From: CAWEDP01 sp963807925
Lineage (GTDB): Bacteria > Acidobacteriota > Vicinamibacteria > Vicinamibacterales > CAVVIG01
DNA: 64,000 nucleotides
NCBI GenBank assembly: GCA_963807925.1
Contig: CAWEDP010000002.1
Coordinates: 2,232,001-2,296,000 of the forward strand
Reading direction: 5' to 3'
Shown: positions 61,767 through 64,000 of the stretch, piece by piece
How positions within the stretch are numbered: position 1 is the first letter of the stretch
Layout: each line of letters starts with the position of its first letter
The notes under the pieces: model-generated
Databases searched by the model: none
Seen by the model: only the letters and a program-made list of their open reading frames with translations
Told to the model about the DNA's origin: nothing
Program-made: the position numbers and the translations under genes

Positions 61767-62607
61767 TGACGCCCTCCAGCAGCGTGAGGAATTGCTCGCG
61801 GACGCGGCCGGCCGTCTCCATCACCTCGCGATGGCCGAGCGGCTGCGGCACCACGCCGGCGGCCATGTTGGTAATGCACGAGATGCCGAGCACCTCGATG
61901 CTCATATGGCGAGCCGCGATCGCTTCCGCCACGGTCGACATGCCGACGGCGTCGGCGCCAATGGCTCGGAGAAACCGTATTTCCGCCGGCGTCTCGTAAC
62001 TCGGACCCAGCAACCCGACGTAGACGCCGTGCGGGAGCGTCATCCCGGCGTCCCGCGCGACCTGGTCGGCCAGCCGCCGCAGGCGCATCGAGTACACCTC
62101 CGTCATGTCGGGGAACCGAGGGCCGAACCGGTCGTCGTTGATCCCGACGAGCGGGTTGTTTCCGGTCAGGTTGATGTGATCGTCGATCACCATCAGCGCG
62201 CCCTGACCGAATCCGGTGTTCACGCCGCCGGCGGCGTTGGTCAGGATCAGGACCTTGACGCCGAGAAGACCGAGCGTCCGTACGGCGAAGGTGACGGTCC
62301 GCAGGTCATGTCCTTCGTAGGCGTGGCAGCGGCCAGCCAGGGCGGCGACCCGGCGGCCCTTCAAGGTGCCGACGACGAGCCGCCCGCTGTGGCCGACGAC
62401 CGTCGACGGCGGCCAGTAAGGCAGGTCGCTGTAGGGAATCGACGTGCCACCGGTCAGCTGGCCGGCGAAATCGCCCAGGCCGGACCCGAGCACGACCGCG
62501 ATGTCGGGCACCTGACCGGCGCGGCTCGCGACCGCCGCCGCGGCCTCGCTCACCTGATCGAAGTAGCTCGACGTCAATCCTGCACCGCGGCCAGCCGCCC
62601 CCGTCAC
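61753..62607 (-). CDS. punA: Purine nucleoside phosphorylase
   Basis: A 284-residue (from GTG 62607) or 274-residue (from TTG 62577) trimeric-type PNP that phosphorolyses inosine/guanosine. The GTG overlaps the transporter stop as GTGA, favouring that start. Motifs are VVLGSGLGDFAG, the phosphate site HSGRLVVG, GRCHAYEGHDL, LTNAAGGVN and GPSYETPAEIRF, then DAVGMSTVAEAIAARH and the base-recognition Asn in ITNMAAGV. The MSTVAE plus Asn pattern is PNP-like rather than methylthioadenosine-phosphorylase-like, so it is not the missing MtnP of methionine salvage. Confidence 0.93.
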   Translation of the reverse strand: MTGAAGRGAGLTSSYFDQVSEAAAAVASRAGQVPDIAVVLGSGLGDFAGQLTGGTSIPYSDLPYWPPSTVVGHSGRLVVGTLKGRRVAALAGRCHAYEGHDLRTVTFAVRTLGLLGVKVLILTNAAGGVNTGFGQGALMVIDDHINLTGNNPLVGINDDRFGPRFPDMTEVYSMRLRRLADQVARDAGMTLPHGVYVGLLGPSYETPAEIRFLRAIGADAVGMSTVAEAIAARHMSIEVLGISCITNMAAGVVPQPLGHREVMETAGRVREQFLTLLEGVIGRL

Positions 62608-63953
62608 AGGAGGAAGCCCGCGATCGTCGCGCTCATGAAGTTGGCCAGCGTGCCGGCGAACATCGCCCGCATCCCCAGGCGCGCGAGGTCGTGGCGGCGG
62701 TTGGGCGCGAGCGCGCCGATCCCGCCGATCTGAATGCCGACCGATCCGATGTTGGCGAACCCGCACAGCGCGTAGGTCGCAATCGTGAACGACTTGGGAT
62801 CGATGGCGCCCTTGAGCGGACCGAGCTGCGAATACGCGATGAACTCGTTGAGCACCAGCCGGGTCCCGAGCAGGTTGCCAATGGCGCGAGCGTCGCGCCA
62901 CGGTACGCCCATGCTCCACGCCACCGGCGCGAAGATCCAGCCGAAGATCTGCTCGAGGCTCAGGTGCGCCATGCCGAGCACGGCATCGATGAGGGCAACG
63001 AGCGCGATGAACGAGACGAGCATCGCCAGCACGTTCAGCGCGAGATGCAGGCCGTCGGCGGTGCCGCGAGCGGCGGCGTCGACGACGTTGACGTCGGTCC
63101 GTCCCACCTCCAGACGCACGGTCCCCATCGTCTTGGGCGTGTCGGTCTCGGGCACGAACATCTTGGCGATCAGGATCGACCCGGGCGCGGTCATGATGAC
63201 GGCCGTCAGCAGATGCTTCGCCTCGACGCCAAACAGGATGTACGCCGCCATGATGCCGCCCGAGATGTGCGCCATCCCCGACGTCATCACCGTCATGAGC
63301 TCGGAGTCGGTCATCTCGGGCAGGTACGGCCGAATGGTCAGCGGGGCCTCGGTCTGCCCCATGAAGATGCCGGCGGCGACGTTGAGCGATTCGGCGCCGC
63401 TCGCCTGCATGACGCGGTGCATCAGCACGGCAAACAGGCGGACGATCACCTGCATGATGCCGTAGTGATAGAGAATCGCGAACAGCGCCGCCACGAAGAT
63501 GATCGTCGGCGCCACCTGGAACGCCACCGGCAGGCCCGACGCGGCCGGTCCAAGCGGCTGCGTGATGGTGCGCCACTGATCGGCGTTGCCGAGCGGCCCG
63601 AACACGAAGGACGCGCCGACGAACGCGAAGCCGAGCAGCCGGGTGATCCAGTCGCCCAGCGTCGAGAAGACGCGCTGGCCGACCGCCGTCTTGAGCACGA
63701 CGAGCGCGAACACGACCTGCAGCCCGAGTCCCCAGACGACCGTGCGGAGATCGATGGCCTGGCGGTCGCTCGACCACGCGTAGGCAATCCCGAGAATCAC
63801 GATGGCGCCGACGAGCGGCTGCGCCTGCGGCAGTCCCAGCAGCGAGGCGGCGACCGCCGCGGCAGCCAGCGCCCCGGCACCGCCCACGATGGCCATCTCG
63901 TTCGGGCGCGACCGGCGCACGGCGGATCCAGGCGCGTTCGCGTCGACCGCCAT
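62604..63953 (-). CDS. Concentrative nucleoside transporter (CNT/NupC family)
   Basis: A 449-residue transporter from ATG 63953. Eight or more transmembrane segments are visible, with family motifs FVFGPLGNADQW near the N-terminus, the conserved GQTEAPLTIRPYLPEMTDSELMTVMTSG, and GFANIGSVGIQIGGIGALAPNRR near the C-terminus. These proteins symport nucleosides with H+ or Na+. It heads the sequence CNT-PNP-cytidine deaminase-mtnA-tsaD-NUDIX on the minus strand and overlaps the preceding partial gene by 1 bp (TGATG). Confidence 0.94.
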   Translation of the reverse strand: MAVDANAPGSAVRRSRPNEMAIVGGAGALAAAAVAASLLGLPQAQPLVGAIVILGIAYAWSSDRQAIDLRTVVWGLGLQVVFALVVLKTAVGQRVFSTLGDWITRLLGFAFVGASFVFGPLGNADQWRTITQPLGPAASGLPVAFQVAPTIIFVAALFAILYHYGIMQVIVRLFAVLMHRVMQASGAESLNVAAGIFMGQTEAPLTIRPYLPEMTDSELMTVMTSGMAHISGGIMAAYILFGVEAKHLLTAVIMTAPGSILIAKMFVPETDTPKTMGTVRLEVGRTDVNVVDAAARGTADGLHLALNVLAMLVSFIALVALIDAVLGMAHLSLEQIFGWIFAPVAWSMGVPWRDARAIGNLLGTRLVLNEFIAYSQLGPLKGAIDPKSFTIATYALCGFANIGSVGIQIGGIGALAPNRRHDLARLGMRAMFAGTLANFMSATIAGFLL

Positions 63954-64000
63954 CAACGGACCTCGCCGACGATCAGCGGTTCGGCCGCCGGGGGGTGATC
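63953..64000 (-). CDS. 3' end of an upstream gene (partial)
   Basis: The last 15 codons of a minus-strand frame (DHPPAAEPLIVGEVR) run off the window edge and end at TGA 63953-63955, overlapping the transporter ATG by one base. Proximity to nucleoside-salvage genes suggests a related enzyme, for example a pyrimidine-nucleoside phosphorylase, but 15 residues cannot establish this. Confidence 0.4.
   Translation of the reverse strand, partial: DHPPAAEPLIVGEVR

Noticed and set aside
61753..62607. PNP gene as MtnP (methylthioadenosine phosphorylase)
   Set aside because: The MSTVAE and ITNMAAG residues correspond to purine nucleoside phosphorylases and the operon contains a nucleoside transporter and cytidine deaminase.

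Overview
The window is a GC-rich (well over 60% by eye), densely coded bacterial chromosome segment with no rRNA, tRNA, prophage, integrase or CRISPR that I can see. The gene set points to an acidobacterium, most likely of the Vicinamibacteria (subdivision 6) type. The pointers are a long DUF4159/MoxR/DUF58/BatA/DUF4175 operon, a DUF6152 protein, an M2 (ACE-like) peptidase and a Tes-like radical SAM protein. This assignment is an inference from gene content, not from a marker-gene comparison.

Layout. 1-7.9 kb (minus strand): a PEBP-family protein, a thiolase, three methionine-salvage genes (mtnB-mtnD-mtnC), a hybrid histidine kinase, and bioB behind a small cytochrome c. 7.9-8.5 kb: a decayed BrnT/BrnA toxin-antitoxin remnant. 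8.5-11.2 kb: a phosphopantetheinyl transferase, a HAD phosphatase and a sialidase-like beta-propeller protein. 11.4-25.8 kb (plus strand): a large co-oriented envelope locus: VWA/amidotransferase-like protein, caspase-like protein lacking its cysteine, DUF4159 protein, MoxR ATPase, DUF58 protein, BatA-like VWA protein, a 1,205-residue DUF4175 protein with a Gly-Gln-Gln repeat, a secreted protein and an Omp85-type outer-membrane protein. 25.9-32.2 kb: a BON protein with LEA-like 11-residue repeats, an ECF sigma factor with a probable membrane anti-sigma factor, an M2 metallopeptidase and a TlpA-like thioredoxin. 32.3-39.6 kb: bioF-bioD-bioA, a serine/alanine-glyoxylate aminotransferase and a large FAD/Fe-S oxidoreductase whose middle is broken by about a dozen single-base insertions.

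39.9-42.0 kb: a radical SAM protein that resembles the archaeal tetraether-lipid synthase (Tes) and bacterial membrane-spanning-lipid synthase families; a clear terminator follows. 42.2-43.9 kb: DUF423 and DUF6152 proteins and a lipoprotein. 43.9-49.1 kb (minus): an aldehyde dehydrogenase, an isopropylmalate-dehydrogenase-like enzyme, a thiolase, folE and a secreted protein, apparently one operon. 49.3-50.1 kb: a degenerate receiver protein with a PilZ protein. 50.0-57.2 kb (minus): an M28 aminopeptidase, a GGCT-like protein, an ABC-2 export cluster with two ATPases and two permeases, and an HD-domain gene carrying one frameshift. 57.2-64.0 kb: an APC transporter, then a minus-strand operon joining nucleoside uptake and salvage (CNT transporter, purine nucleoside phosphorylase, cytidine deaminase) to mtnA, tsaD and a NUDIX hydrolase.

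Genes are tightly packed, with many ATGA/GTGA stop-start overlaps. Methionine salvage (mtnBDC at one end, mtnA at the other) and biotin synthesis (bioB versus bioFDA) are each split between two loci. The most distinctive parts are the Tes-like radical SAM gene and the MoxR/VWA/caspase-like envelope locus. The most unusual sequence-level feature is the run of same-direction frameshifts at 37.37-38.57 kb.
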